Shown here piece by piece: positions 8,119-16,997 of a stretch of 64,000 bases of DNA. Under the pieces are notes generated by a model, which was not told where the DNA came from, searched no databases, and was given only the letters and a program-made list of their open reading frames with translations. Position numbers and translations under genes: made by a program. The stretch covers positions 4,810,001-4,874,000 of the forward strand of contig NC_019684.1 in NCBI RefSeq assembly GCF_000316645.1, in the 5' to 3' direction. Numbering within the stretch: position 1 is the stretch's first letter; every line of letters begins with the position of its first letter. This stretch comes from Nostoc sp. PCC 7524 (GTDB taxonomy: Bacteria > Cyanobacteriota > Cyanobacteriia > Cyanobacteriales > Nostocaceae).

Positions 8119-9789
8119 ATGAATTCCCCACATTCTTCAAGTTATTGGAATGGGCGCTTGATAGGTGATAAAGAGCGATACCGGATAGACAGACCTTTAG
8201 CTGTCGGTGGTATGGGAGAGGTCTTATTGGCAACAGATACCCGTGTTGGTCAGCAGGTAGTGTTGAAGTTACTCAAAGATACGCTGGTAGCATCACAAGA
8301 GATGAGAAAGCGTTTTGAGCGTGAGGTGGCAATTTGTGCAGCGTTGCAAAGTGACCACATTGTCAAAATTAGTGATTGTGGGGTGACTCCAGAAGGATAT
8401 CCATTTTATGTGATGGAATATTTGCGCGGCCAAACTCTGCGACAATTGCTGGTGCGTGAACAGCGATTATCTGTGGAACGAACCGCAAGTATTATCTCTC
8501 AAGTTTGTCAGGGTTTACAACTGGCGCATCAAGGAGTAACTCTCCAAAAAAATGGCAGCAATGAGCATATTCAGGTGATCCATCGTGATCTGAAACCCGA
8601 CAATATATTTCTTGTTCCTACAGATTTGGGGGAGTGGGTGAAGATTTTAGATTTTGGTGTAGCCAAAATCCGCAATGATACTTCTGAACAGACAAATCTA
8701 ACTAATACCTTTATCGGGACATTTCGCTATGCTGCACCTGAACAGATCCAAAATCAGCAAAATCTAGATGCCAGGGCTGATATTTATAGTTTAGGGATCA
8801 TTCTATATGAAATGTTAAGTGCAGTAGATCCGTTTGGTTTCAGCATGAAAGCTCATAATGTCAGTGAAACTTCCTGGATTTTAGCTCATGCTTATGAACC
8901 ACCGATACCTTTGCGATCGCAACCAGGATGTGAGCAATTATCTGCTGCCATCGAAGATGTAGTTCTCAAGTGTCTACAAAAAAACCCGAATCATCGCTTT
9001 GCATCCGTGGCAGAACTAAATCAGGCTTTGCGAGATGCAAGCCACTCTGCAACAGATAACACTACTGCACAGCATAAACCAAATATTGTTCACCCTCAAC
9101 TAACTTTCCATCAAGAAACTATTTCTAAACCCTTATACCCAGTTGAAACAAGCCAAGCTGTGTACAATCAAGGGTCAAATCACGAAACCGTTACCAAACT
9201 CCTCCATCCAGAGGCAGCAGAACCAGCTGAAGGGATAATTTTGCAACCATGTCCTTCACCCCATCCTGCTGACAATCACGAAACCGTTACCAAACTCCTG
9301 CATCCAGAGGCAGCAGAACCACCTGAACAGACAATATTGCAACCACGTCCTTCACCGGAACCAAAATCTAGTCACGAAACCGTTACCAAACTCCTGCATC
9401 CAGAGGCAGCAGAACCAGCTGAAGAGACAATATTGCAACCACGTCCTTCACCGGAACCAAAACCTAGTCACGAAACCGTTACCAAACTCCTGCATCCAGA
9501 GGCAGCAGAACCAGCTGAAGAGACAATATTGCAACCACGTCCTTCACCGGAACCAAAACCTAGTCACGAAACCGTTACCAAACTCCTGCATCCAGAGGCA
9601 GATGAAACACTTTTGCAACCAAGCCCACCTAAGTTGGCGATCGCCAGAAATTCCCAGATTTTTGGTCAAAATCGATGGATTGGATTAGCAATCATACTAG
9701 CTTTTTTTGCAGGAATGTCTATATTTTACTTACAAACAAATCAAGGTTCTAAAAATTCACCTACTGTACCGAACTCAACCCAAAAATAA
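8119..9789 (+). CDS. Serine/threonine protein kinase, membrane-anchored, with linker repeats
   Basis: 556 residues. The N-terminal 300 residues are a Hanks-type kinase: glycine loop AVGGMGEVLLATD, catalytic Lys in VVLKLL, catalytic loop HRDLKPDN, DFG motif in ILDFGVAKI and the APEQ motif of the activation segment, all intact. The linker (about residues 355-500) is made of five 32-residue repeats beginning HETVTKLLHPEA and rich in Pro, Glu and Thr. A single transmembrane helix (about 515-535, GLAIILAFFAGMSIFYL) and a short tail end the protein. The kinase domain is therefore cytosolic, tethered by the repeat spacer. The Thr residues in each repeat could be phosphorylation or FHA-binding sites; that is inference. 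A terminator hairpin follows directly. Confidence 0.93.
   Translation: MNSPHSSSYWNGRLIGDKERYRIDRPLAVGGMGEVLLATDTRVGQQVVLKLLKDTLVASQEMRKRFEREVAICAALQSDHIVKISDCGVTPEGYPFYVMEYLRGQTLRQLLVREQRLSVERTASIISQVCQGLQLAHQGVTLQKNGSNEHIQVIHRDLKPDNIFLVPTDLGEWVKILDFGVAKIRNDTSEQTNLTNTFIGTFRYAAPEQIQNQQNLDARADIYSLGIILYEMLSAVDPFGFSMKAHNVSETSWILAHAYEPPIPLRSQPGCEQLSAAIEDVVLKCLQKNPNHRFASVAELNQALRDASHSATDNTTAQHKPNIVHPQLTFHQETISKPLYPVETSQAVYNQGSNHETVTKLLHPEAAEPAEGIILQPCPSPHPADNHETVTKLLHPEAAEPPEQTILQPRPSPEPKSSHETVTKLLHPEAAEPAEETILQPRPSPEPKPSHETVTKLLHPEAAEPAEETILQPRPSPEPKPSHETVTKLLHPEADETLLQPSPPKLAIARNSQIFGQNRWIGLAIILAFFAGMSIFYLQTNQGSKNSPTVPNSTQK
9181..9602 (+). repeat. 96-bp in-frame tandem repeat inside the kinase gene
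   Basis: Copies start at 9181, 9277, 9373, 9469 and 9565, each exactly 96 bp apart, each opening CACGAAACCGTTACCAAACT. The third and fourth copies are nearly identical at DNA level and the fifth stops after about 38 bp. Such identity suggests recent expansion or ongoing homogenisation. Confidence 0.95.
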
Positions 9790-9829
9790 TAATTCTGAAG
9801 CTAAGATAAGCTGAAGGTCAACCACTTCA

Positions 9830-9850
9830 CCCATCAAGAGATGGGGTTTT
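9830..9850 (+). terminator. Terminator hairpin after the kinase gene
   Basis: CCCATC and GATGGG form a 6-bp stem around AAGA, followed by GTTTT, 40 bp after the kinase stop. It fits a short rho-independent terminator. Confidence 0.5.
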
Positions 9851-9855
9851 ACTAA

Positions 9856-9875
9856 GGGTGTACGACTGTACACCC
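9856..9875. terminator. Second hairpin between convergent genes
   Basis: GGGTGTAC and GTACACCC form an 8-bp stem with a GACT loop, 26 bp beyond the end of the minus-strand NADH dehydrogenase gene. It could end transcription from that side; no T-run is seen. Confidence 0.35.
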
Positions 9876-9900
9876 CCACAACAGAATCATGATGAAACAA

Positions 9901-11268
9901 CTAGACTTTTAGTGGCTGTCTATTATTAGTTGGTGTGTAAGGACTTGTACCGTTACTATCGTCAAATTGAGACAAGTCTACTGATTCTTTACCGATAATT
10001 AATCTCGCGCCACGTTTGCGGGTGATGTAGTTCCACGCCCACTGAATCATTACTAATAGTTTTTGGTCGAACTCAATTAGGAAGTAGATGTGAATTACTA
10101 ACCAGAATAACCACCCAAAGAAGCCTTCAAAATTGATAAAGCCTAAGTCTACAACGGCGGCATTTTTACCAATCATGGCTAGGCTACCGTAATCAGTATA
10201 TTCAAAGGCTGGCAAAGTTTGACCTCGCAGACGTTTTTTAATTAATGTGGCGACATATTCGCCTTCTTGTTTAGCTACTGGTGCAATACCTGGGAGGGGT
10301 TGGCCATTGTAATGAGAGAAGTTTGCTAAGTCTCCCACTACGAAAATATTCTTATATCCCTTAATACTTAAATCTGGTTCTACGATCACACGTCCGGCGC
10401 GATCGCATTCTACACCAGTGCGTTCTGCTAAGACTTTCCCCATTGCGGAAGCTTTCACACCCGCAGCCCATAATACTGTCTTGGCAGCAATTTCTTTAAA
10501 TTCATCCCCTTGTTTGACGGTAACGATATCATTTTCAATATTTGTCACCCTGGTGTTAGTTTGGATAATCACACCCAACTTTTCCAGCGATGCTGTTGCG
10601 GCTTGGGATAAATCGGGCGCAAAAGCTGGGAGGATGCGATCGCCTCCTTGCAATAGTACAATTCTGGTTTCTGATGTGTCGATGTCGCGGAAATCTTCTT
10701 TGAGAGTTTTGTATGCCAACTCTGCAACTGCGCCTGCTAATTCTACACCGGTGGGGCCAGCACCCACAATCACAAAAGTCAATAAAGCACGACGTTTGGC
10801 TGGATCTGTTTCCTTTTCTGCGGCTTCAAAGGCGCTAAATATCCGGCGGCGTATTTCTATAGCATCTTCAACAGTTTTCAAGCCAGGAGCAAATTCTTGC
10901 CAGTTATCCTTACCAAAATAGGAATGCTTTGCACCTGTAGCAACAATTAATGTATCATATGGTACTACTTTATCACCCAGAATAACTTGTTGTGCTTCTG
11001 GATCAATATCCTTGACTTCTCCCAACAAAACTTTTGTATTCTTGCTTTTGCTGAGTACAGATCGCAATGGTGCGGAAATATCAGCAGGTGATAGCATTCC
11101 TGTCGCAACTTGATATAAAAGCGGCTGAAATAAGTGGAAGTTACGTTTATCAATGAGAGTAACATTTACATTTGCTGTCTTCAGTGCCTTTGCTGCATAC
11201 AGTCCACCAAAGCCACCACCAACAATTACAACTTGATGCGGTTGATGATTCTTAAGTGAAGCTACCAT
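9901..11268 (-). CDS. Type II NADH dehydrogenase (NDH-2), copy 1
   Basis: 455 residues. A single-subunit flavoprotein that oxidises NAD(P)H and reduces quinone without pumping protons. Two Rossmann folds are visible: the FAD-binding GGGFGGLYAAK near the N-terminus and the NADH-binding VGAGPTGVELAG near residue 170. The family motif GDLANF and a hydrophobic, Trp-rich C-terminal segment (WLFWLVIHIYFLIEF) for membrane attachment follow. The ATG at 11268 has AAGGAAA upstream; a reading from 11313 adds 15 residues without such a site. It is a close paralogue of the next gene on the same strand, with a 464-bp gap, so the pair probably arose by tandem duplication. Confidence 0.92.
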   Translation of the reverse strand: MVASLKNHQPHQVVIVGGGFGGLYAAKALKTANVNVTLIDKRNFHLFQPLLYQVATGMLSPADISAPLRSVLSKSKNTKVLLGEVKDIDPEAQQVILGDKVVPYDTLIVATGAKHSYFGKDNWQEFAPGLKTVEDAIEIRRRIFSAFEAAEKETDPAKRRALLTFVIVGAGPTGVELAGAVAELAYKTLKEDFRDIDTSETRIVLLQGGDRILPAFAPDLSQAATASLEKLGVIIQTNTRVTNIENDIVTVKQGDEFKEIAAKTVLWAAGVKASAMGKVLAERTGVECDRAGRVIVEPDLSIKGYKNIFVVGDLANFSHYNGQPLPGIAPVAKQEGEYVATLIKKRLRGQTLPAFEYTDYGSLAMIGKNAAVVDLGFINFEGFFGWLFWLVIHIYFLIEFDQKLLVMIQWAWNYITRKRGARLIIGKESVDLSQFDDSNGTSPYTPTNNRQPLKV

Positions 11269-11732
11269 AAAAATATTTCCTTCTGTTAAGAGTTGTGTAA
11301 CTGTTCTTAACAAATATGTAACAAAGTCATGATATTTGTTGCCGTTTACTTCGGAACACTTGACAAAATCAATAAATTAACAAAAGTTACAATTTTTGAG
11401 GTAAAAAGCCCCGATTGACTAAATCTATGGGTTAAGTAAATCTTTCATAAAAATCTTAAAACCTTTGTTTTATCAACATCTTAGCGATTGAGTAGTTAGA
11501 AATACTTGATAAAATTGCCCTTGTGATTATCGCTAAAAATGTCGTGTTATTGAGGATTAAAAGCCAAGAATCAGTTTACAAAAACATGAGTGACCACTCA
11601 CGCAAATATTAAGAAAGACCTGGTTGATTTATGGCTAAAAAGAATTGTGGAATAAGTCTCTTGCTGCATACAGGCAAAATACTTATTCCACAAATTGCAA
11701 TGAATTGATGCTTTAACTACAAAGCAAAAATC
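11269..11732. other. Intergenic region between the two NDH-2 genes
   Basis: 464 bp, A/T-rich, with no convincing reading frame. It probably holds the promoter of NDH-2 copy 1. I see no strong repeat or hairpin. Confidence 0.5.
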
Positions 11733-13094
11733 CTAAGCGTTGACTGGCTGCCTCTTTTGTGTAGGCTGGTATTGACTGCTATTATGAACTGTTTTTACTT
11801 CTAGAGAAACTTCTTGCCCTGTAATCAATCTAGCTCCACGATTACGAGTGACATAATTCCATACCCACTGAATCGTTACTACTAACTTATTGTCAAACTC
11901 AATGAGGAAGTAGATGTGAATTATTAACCAGAACAACCATGCAAAGAAGCCTTTCAACTTGATAAAACCTAAGTCTACAACGGCGGCATTTTGTCCGATC
12001 ATGGCTAGGCTACCATGATCATTATATTTAAAAGCTGGCAGAGTTTGACCTTGCAAACTTTTTTGAACTAATGCAGCGACGTATTCACCTTCTTGTTTAG
12101 CGACTGGTGCAACACCAGGGAGGGGTTTACCGTTTTGGTGGGAGAAATTGGCTAAGTCTCCTACTACAAAAATATTGTTGTGTCCCTTAATACTTAAGTC
12201 TGGTTCTACAATCACTCGTCCGGCGCGATCGCATTCTGCACCTGTGCGTTCTGCTAAGACTTTCCCCATGACGGAAGCTTTCACGCCGGCAGCCCATAAT
12301 ACTGTCTTGGCAGCAATTTCTTTAACTTCATCGCCTTGTTTAACGGTAACAATATCATTTTCAATATTTGTCACCATAGTTTTTGTCTTGACATCCACAC
12401 CCAACTGTTGCAAAGATGCTTCTGCTTCTTGCGATAATTCTGGTGCAAAGGGTGGGAGAACTCGATCTAAACCTTCTAAGAGGATAACTTGTGTTTCCGT
12501 GGTGTCGATTTTGCGGAAATCTTCTTTGAGGGTTTGGTATGCTAACTCAGCGATCGCACCTGCTAATTCTACCCCGGTAGGGCCACCACCCACAATCACA
12601 AAGGTCAACCAAGCCCGGCGTTTGGCTGGATCTTTTTCCTTTTCTGCGGCTTCAAAAGCTGTAAAAATTCGGCGACGCATTTCAATCGCATCTTCTACAG
12701 TCTTTAAACCCGGCGCAAATTCTTCCCAATTATCTTTACCAAAATATGAATGCTTCGCGCCTGTGGCCACGATTAAGGTGTCATAAGGTATTTTCTCATC
12801 ACCCATGATCACTTGTTGTGCTTCTGGGTCAATATCATTCACTTCTCCTAGCAGCACATTGGTATTCTTGCTCTTGCTCAATACTGCACGCAAGGGTGAG
12901 GAAATATCAGCTGGTGATAGCGTCCCGGTGGCGACTTGGTAAAGTAGCGGCTGAAATAGGTGAAAGTTCCGTTTGTCAATCAGGGTAACTTCTACCTTCG
13001 CTTTGGCAAGTGCTTTTGCCGCATACAATCCACCAAAACCACCTCCAACAATCACAACCTGATGGGGTGGTTTTTTGTCAAGTGCATCTACCAT
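11733..13094 (-). CDS. Type II NADH dehydrogenase (NDH-2), copy 2
   Basis: 453 residues. It has the same architecture as copy 1: FAD motif GGGFGGLYAAK, NADH motif VGGGPTGVELAG, family motif GDLANF, and the membrane-binding tail WLFWLIIHIYFLIEF. The two proteins are similar along their whole length; differences cluster at both ends and around residues 205-240. The ATG at 13094 is preferred because AAGGAA lies 9 nt before it; an ATG three codons earlier would abut that site. Both copies keep the catalytic core, so both are probably active, perhaps expressed under different conditions. It is divergent from the TetR gene across a 362-bp gap. Confidence 0.92.
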   Translation of the reverse strand: MVDALDKKPPHQVVIVGGGFGGLYAAKALAKAKVEVTLIDKRNFHLFQPLLYQVATGTLSPADISSPLRAVLSKSKNTNVLLGEVNDIDPEAQQVIMGDEKIPYDTLIVATGAKHSYFGKDNWEEFAPGLKTVEDAIEMRRRIFTAFEAAEKEKDPAKRRAWLTFVIVGGGPTGVELAGAIAELAYQTLKEDFRKIDTTETQVILLEGLDRVLPPFAPELSQEAEASLQQLGVDVKTKTMVTNIENDIVTVKQGDEVKEIAAKTVLWAAGVKASVMGKVLAERTGAECDRAGRVIVEPDLSIKGHNNIFVVGDLANFSHQNGKPLPGVAPVAKQEGEYVAALVQKSLQGQTLPAFKYNDHGSLAMIGQNAAVVDLGFIKLKGFFAWLFWLIIHIYFLIEFDNKLVVTIQWVWNYVTRNRGARLITGQEVSLEVKTVHNSSQYQPTQKRQPVNA

Positions 13095-13265
13095 AAAAAA
13101 CATTTCCTTGTGTTACGGACGCTGTAACTATTCTTTACAAATTTGTATCAAAATTGTCACAATATTTTCTGTTCAGTTTGCACATATGAAAAAGTTGTTA
13201 AAGTGATCAAAGCTACACTCGTTTGGTCATTTACTATACTTAAATCGTCTAACCGTATATAAATT

Positions 13266-13293
13266 GTAGAGACGTTCCATGGAACGTCTCTAC
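13266..13293. repeat. Perfect 28-bp palindrome
   Basis: GTAGAGACGTTCCA followed by its exact reverse complement. It lies between two divergent genes. The motif resembles a dispersed palindrome seen in Nostoc-type genomes; here it could be a hairpin, a binding site or a solo repeat. Confidence 0.8.
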
Positions 13294-13393
13294 TGATAAA
13301 ACTTAAAATCGCTGGTTCACCCAAGGTTAAGGGCAACCAATAACGCGAATATCGACTCAATGCTAAACCTTGATTCGTTTTACTTATCAGTTC

Positions 13394-13440
13394 TTGACGA
13401 ACACTAAAAATTAAGTTTTACTAAAAATAACGAGCGTTCG
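13394..13440 (+). promoter_or_regulatory. Candidate promoter and operator of the TetR gene
   Basis: TTGACG (13394-13399) and TTTACT (13417-13422) with a 17-nt spacer fit a sigma-70 type promoter. Just downstream, CGAGCGTTCG (13431-13440) is an imperfect inverted repeat of the type TetR repressors bind. Autorepression of the regulator and control of the exporter genes behind it is inferred. Confidence 0.4.
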
Positions 13441-13456
13441 ATATAAAAAAGACATT

Positions 13457-14041
13457 ATGCCCAAAGTTGTTGATCATGAGCAATACCGCAAAGAACTGCT
13501 CGGAAAGTGTTTTGATTTATTTGCCACCAAAGGATATGCCGCGATCACCATGAGGGAAATTGCTCAAGGCTTAAACGTGTCCACAGGGACGCTGTATCAC
13601 TACTTTCCTAGTAAACAAGCTTTGTTTGAGCAATTAGTAGAGGAAATTAGTCAACAAGATGTGAGTGCAGCCTTAGCCGAGATGGGTGGAGCAAAAACCC
13701 TGGAAGAAACAATGAAAGGCTTGGGGAGATATTTAGTAAAGAACGAAGATTACTTTATTAAGTGGACATATATTTGGGTTGACTTTTGTCAGCATCAAGA
13801 CCTAAATGAATTGCGAAATAATGCTGTATTCAAGCGTGCTAATAGAAACTATCAGCAAGCAGTTTGTGAGTTATTAGGTGTACAAGATACAGCCTTAGCT
13901 ACCTTTGTATTGAGTTTAGTAAATGGCTTAATTTTAGAAAAGCTGTGGTGTAATGAAACAATTGATTTTGTTAAGCAATGTACATTGCTAGGCAAAATGA
14001 TTACGGCTTATTTAGGAAATAAAGTAACAGCCTTGCGATAA
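13457..14041 (+). CDS. TetR/AcrR family transcriptional regulator
   Basis: 194 residues. The N-terminal helix-turn-helix is typical: GYAAITMREIAQGLNV followed by TGTLYHYFPSKQALF at residues 26-58. The C-terminal ligand-binding part is helical and unspecific. It lies 86 bp upstream of a devB-type gene on the same strand, so it probably controls the DUF2834/devBCA exporter genes and itself. The inducer is unknown. Confidence 0.9.
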   Translation: MPKVVDHEQYRKELLGKCFDLFATKGYAAITMREIAQGLNVSTGTLYHYFPSKQALFEQLVEEISQQDVSAALAEMGGAKTLEETMKGLGRYLVKNEDYFIKWTYIWVDFCQHQDLNELRNNAVFKRANRNYQQAVCELLGVQDTALATFVLSLVNGLILEKLWCNETIDFVKQCTLLGKMITAYLGNKVTALR

Positions 14042-14127
14042 AGAATATTCTCGGCTGAAAATCTGAAATAAATCTATTTAACAGTGGTTAAAAAGCCAAA
14101 AGAAAAAATACTTTTTATAGAGGGGAT

Positions 14128-15420
14128 ATGAGTCAAAAATTATTATTTAAACCAGCCAATCAAGGATTAATTGCATTAGTAATTGCGGCTACGGCTGTGA
14201 CTACTGGAATTATTGTTTATGGAGTGTCTCAGTTTGGGCAAATGGGTAAAACTGCGGCATCAGATACTACTGTACAAGCCGAAGCGATCGCACCCAAAGT
14301 TACAGCCCTAGGCAGATTAGAACCAGAAACCAAAGTCATCAAACTATCTGCACCCTTGGTTTTAGATGGCGATCGCGTGAATCAGATCCTTGTAGAAGAA
14401 GGCGATACTGTCGAGGCTGGGCAAGTAGTAGCCATTTTAGATGCCCAAGCCCGCTTGAAAACGGCTGTACTCCAAGCAGAAAAACAAGTGCGAGTAGCAC
14501 AAGCCAAACTCAATCAAGTCAAAGCTGGAGCTAAAAGCGGCGATATCTTAGCACAGCAAGTCAGTGTAGAACGCTTACAAGCCCAATCTCAAGGAGATAT
14601 TACAGAACAACAAGAAAGCATTGCCCGAATTGAGGCACAATGGCAAGGAGACAGAATCGCCCAAGCTGCCACAATTAGAAAGCTAGAAGCAGAACTGAAG
14701 AACGCCGAAGCAGAATATCAACGCTATCAACAGCTATATTCAGAGGGGGCAATTTCTAATTCGGCTTTTGATAGTAAACGCTTGAGTGTAGAAACCGCCA
14801 AACAGCAACTCGACGAAGCCAAAGCCGTGCTGAATCGGATTAACGCCACAGCCAATAAACAACTATCCGAAGCCAAATTTGCACTTAACCGCATTAACGC
14901 CACCAGTAGAAAGCAAGTTAGTGAAGCCAAAGCCACACTCACCAGTATTGCCGAAGTGCGTCCTGTGGATGTGCAAGCAGCCCAAGCTGAAGTTGAAGAT
15001 GCGATCGCCTCACTCAAACGCGCCCAAACAGAATTAGAAGCAGCTTATATCAGAGCGCCAATGGCGGGACAGATTCTCAAAATTCATACACGAGTCGGCG
15101 AAAAAATTAGTGATGACGGCATTGCAGACTTCGCCCAAACCGCACAAATGATTGCAGTAGCAGAAGTCTATCAATCCGACATCAGCAAAGTCAAACTAGG
15201 ACAAACTGCAACGATTACCGGACAAGCCTTTGCGGGAGAACTACGCGGAGAAGTTTCCCAAATTGGCTTGCAAGTCAACCGCCAAAACGTCTTTAGCAAC
15301 CAACCGGGAGAAAATCTCGACAGCCGAGTCATTGAAGTCAAAATTCGCCTGAATCCTGAAGACAGCAAAAAAGTTGCAGGTTTAACTAACTTGCAAGTGC
15401 AAACAGCAATTGAATTATAA
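14128..15420 (+). CDS. devB: DevB-type HlyD family membrane fusion protein
   Basis: 430 residues. An N-terminal membrane helix (LIALVIAATAVTTGIIVYG), a lipoyl-like half motif (VEEGDTVEAGQVVAILDA), a long coiled-coil hairpin (about residues 110-310, with repeated KQ-SEAK units), the second half motif (YIRAPMAGQILKIHTRVGE) and a beta-barrel end are in order. This is the periplasmic adaptor that links a DevCA-type ABC pump to a TolC-like outer membrane channel. In Anabaena, DevBCA exports heterocyst envelope glycolipids, but several paralogues exist with other roles, so the substrate is open. It forms an operon with DUF2834, devC and devA. Confidence 0.9.
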   Translation: MSQKLLFKPANQGLIALVIAATAVTTGIIVYGVSQFGQMGKTAASDTTVQAEAIAPKVTALGRLEPETKVIKLSAPLVLDGDRVNQILVEEGDTVEAGQVVAILDAQARLKTAVLQAEKQVRVAQAKLNQVKAGAKSGDILAQQVSVERLQAQSQGDITEQQESIARIEAQWQGDRIAQAATIRKLEAELKNAEAEYQRYQQLYSEGAISNSAFDSKRLSVETAKQQLDEAKAVLNRINATANKQLSEAKFALNRINATSRKQVSEAKATLTSIAEVRPVDVQAAQAEVEDAIASLKRAQTELEAAYIRAPMAGQILKIHTRVGEKISDDGIADFAQTAQMIAVAEVYQSDISKVKLGQTATITGQAFAGELRGEVSQIGLQVNRQNVFSNQPGENLDSRVIEVKIRLNPEDSKKVAGLTNLQVQTAIEL

Positions 15421-15433
15421 AAGTGAGTTCATC

Positions 15434-15769
15434 ATGCTGAAAATCATCTATCTTTTACTTTGCATTTTCGGAACAGTTTTACCTTATTCACAGTTTCTAC
15501 CATTTTTATTAGAAAATGGGCTTGATATTCCACTTTTTATTGAGCAGCTATTTGCTAATAGGATTTCTGCTTTCTTCGGCATAGATCTCATTGTTACATC
15601 CCTCGTTCTTTGGGTATTTGTGTTTTGGGAAGGCAATCGGCTAAAAATGTCAAATCTTTGGGTTTATATCGCGGCTAATCTATTAGTTGGAGTATCCCTA
15701 GCACTGCCGTTATTTTTATTCATGCGACAGCAGCAACTAGAACAGAAAACAGAAAAAGTAAGCTATTAA
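15434..15769 (+). CDS. DUF2834 small membrane protein
   Basis: 111 residues from the ATG at 15434, which matches the usual family N-terminus (MLKIIYLLLCIFGTVLPYSQ). An upstream ATG at 15410 overlapping the devB stop would add 8 residues. Three hydrophobic helices are visible. DUF2834 has no established function. Its position between devB and devC, 13 bp after the first and 20 bp before the second, implies joint expression with the exporter. Confidence 0.85.
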   Translation: MLKIIYLLLCIFGTVLPYSQFLPFLLENGLDIPLFIEQLFANRISAFFGIDLIVTSLVLWVFVFWEGNRLKMSNLWVYIAANLLVGVSLALPLFLFMRQQQLEQKTEKVSY

Positions 15770-15789
15770 CCCAATACCCAGTCTCTAAT

Positions 15790-16956
15790 ATGTTCTCTAA
15801 AATGTTTAGGAAAACGCCGCTTGCATGGCGGCAATTGATGAAAGAAAAAACACGCCTAGCAGTGGCAGTAGCGGGTATTACCTTTGCTGATATGCTGATG
15901 TTTATTCAGTTGGGATTTGAAAGTGCGCTGTTTGATGCGGCTATACAACCCCATCGGAATTTACAAGCTGATTTAGTCTTAATTAATCCGCAATTTCAGA
16001 CATTATTTTCAGTCAAAAGTTTTTCTAGAGAACGACTTTATCAAGCACTAGGATATGAAGGGGTGCAGTCAGTCAGCCCCTTGTATATTGGCACTGGACA
16101 ATGGCGTAATCCCGAAACGCGACAGGATCGGGCTATCTTAGTTTGGGGTATTGATCCAGCGACATCTGCGTTTAAGTTTCCCGAAGTCCAAAAAAACCAG
16201 AATGCTATTAAGCAATTAAATCGAGTTTTATTTGATCAAGCCGGTCGCCCAGAATACGGTGCAGTTGGTGATATCTTTAAAAAAACAGGTAATTTTCAAA
16301 CAGAACTGAATAATATAGCCATTGATGTTAAAGGCGTATTTAGTAACGGTGCATCCTTTGCGGCTGATGGTAACGTCATCGCTAGTGATTCTACCTTTTT
16401 AAGACTATTCCCAGAACGTAAACCAGACCGAATTGAAGTTGGGTTAATTACCTTAAAACCCGGTGCAGATGCCGAAAAAGTGCGATCGCAACTAGCCGCA
16501 GGTTTACCCAATGATGTCAGAGTCCTGACTCCCGAAGGCTTTGCCCAAACAGAAAAAGAATACTGGGCGAATGGTACAGGTATTGGTTTTATTTTCGGAT
16601 TGGGTGTAGGAGTAGGCTTCATCGTCGGCATTGTAATTGTGTACCAGATTCTTTACTCCGACGTATCTGACCACTTACCAGAATACGCCACCCTCAAAGC
16701 TATGGGTTACACCGATCGCTATTTACTCCTAGCCTTATTGCAAGAAGCATTATTATTAGCCTTCTTGGGATATCTACCCGCATATATCCTTTCCTTTGGA
16801 CTATATCAAATCACCTTTGCTGCCACAATGCTGCCCATCGCTATGAAATTAGATCGGGCAGTAACTGTATTTATTCTCACCATTATCATGTGTAGCGTCT
16901 CCGGTGCGATCGCTATGCGAAAACTACGCTCCGCCGATCCAGCCGACGTATTTTAA
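15790..16956 (+). CDS. devC: DevC-type ABC transporter permease
   Basis: 388 residues. A MacB/FtsX-type permease: one N-terminal helix (LAVAVAGITFADMLMFIQLG), a large periplasmic domain (about residues 45-255), then three helices near the C-terminus (GIGFIFGLGVGVGFIVGIVI and following). The start MFSKMFRKTPLAWRQLMKEK is typical of DevC. It pairs with DevA (ATPase) and DevB (adaptor). Confidence 0.92.
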   Translation: MFSKMFRKTPLAWRQLMKEKTRLAVAVAGITFADMLMFIQLGFESALFDAAIQPHRNLQADLVLINPQFQTLFSVKSFSRERLYQALGYEGVQSVSPLYIGTGQWRNPETRQDRAILVWGIDPATSAFKFPEVQKNQNAIKQLNRVLFDQAGRPEYGAVGDIFKKTGNFQTELNNIAIDVKGVFSNGASFAADGNVIASDSTFLRLFPERKPDRIEVGLITLKPGADAEKVRSQLAAGLPNDVRVLTPEGFAQTEKEYWANGTGIGFIFGLGVGVGFIVGIVIVYQILYSDVSDHLPEYATLKAMGYTDRYLLLALLQEALLLAFLGYLPAYILSFGLYQITFAATMLPIAMKLDRAVTVFILTIIMCSVSGAIAMRKLRSADPADVF

Positions 16957-16997
16957 CTCTTTATTTCTTCTCCCCAATCCCCAATCACTAAAATCCC

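Noticed and set aside
10418..10921. Long reading frame (167 codons) antisense to NDH-2 copy 1
   Set aside because: It mirrors the coding strand of a well-supported enzyme gene; a similar shadow frame (12148-12786) occurs opposite the paralogue, as expected from shared codon bias. No family features.
12148..12786. 212-codon frame antisense to NDH-2 copy 2
   Set aside because: Shadow of the paralogous gene with Ser/Thr/Pro-rich translation and no start signal.
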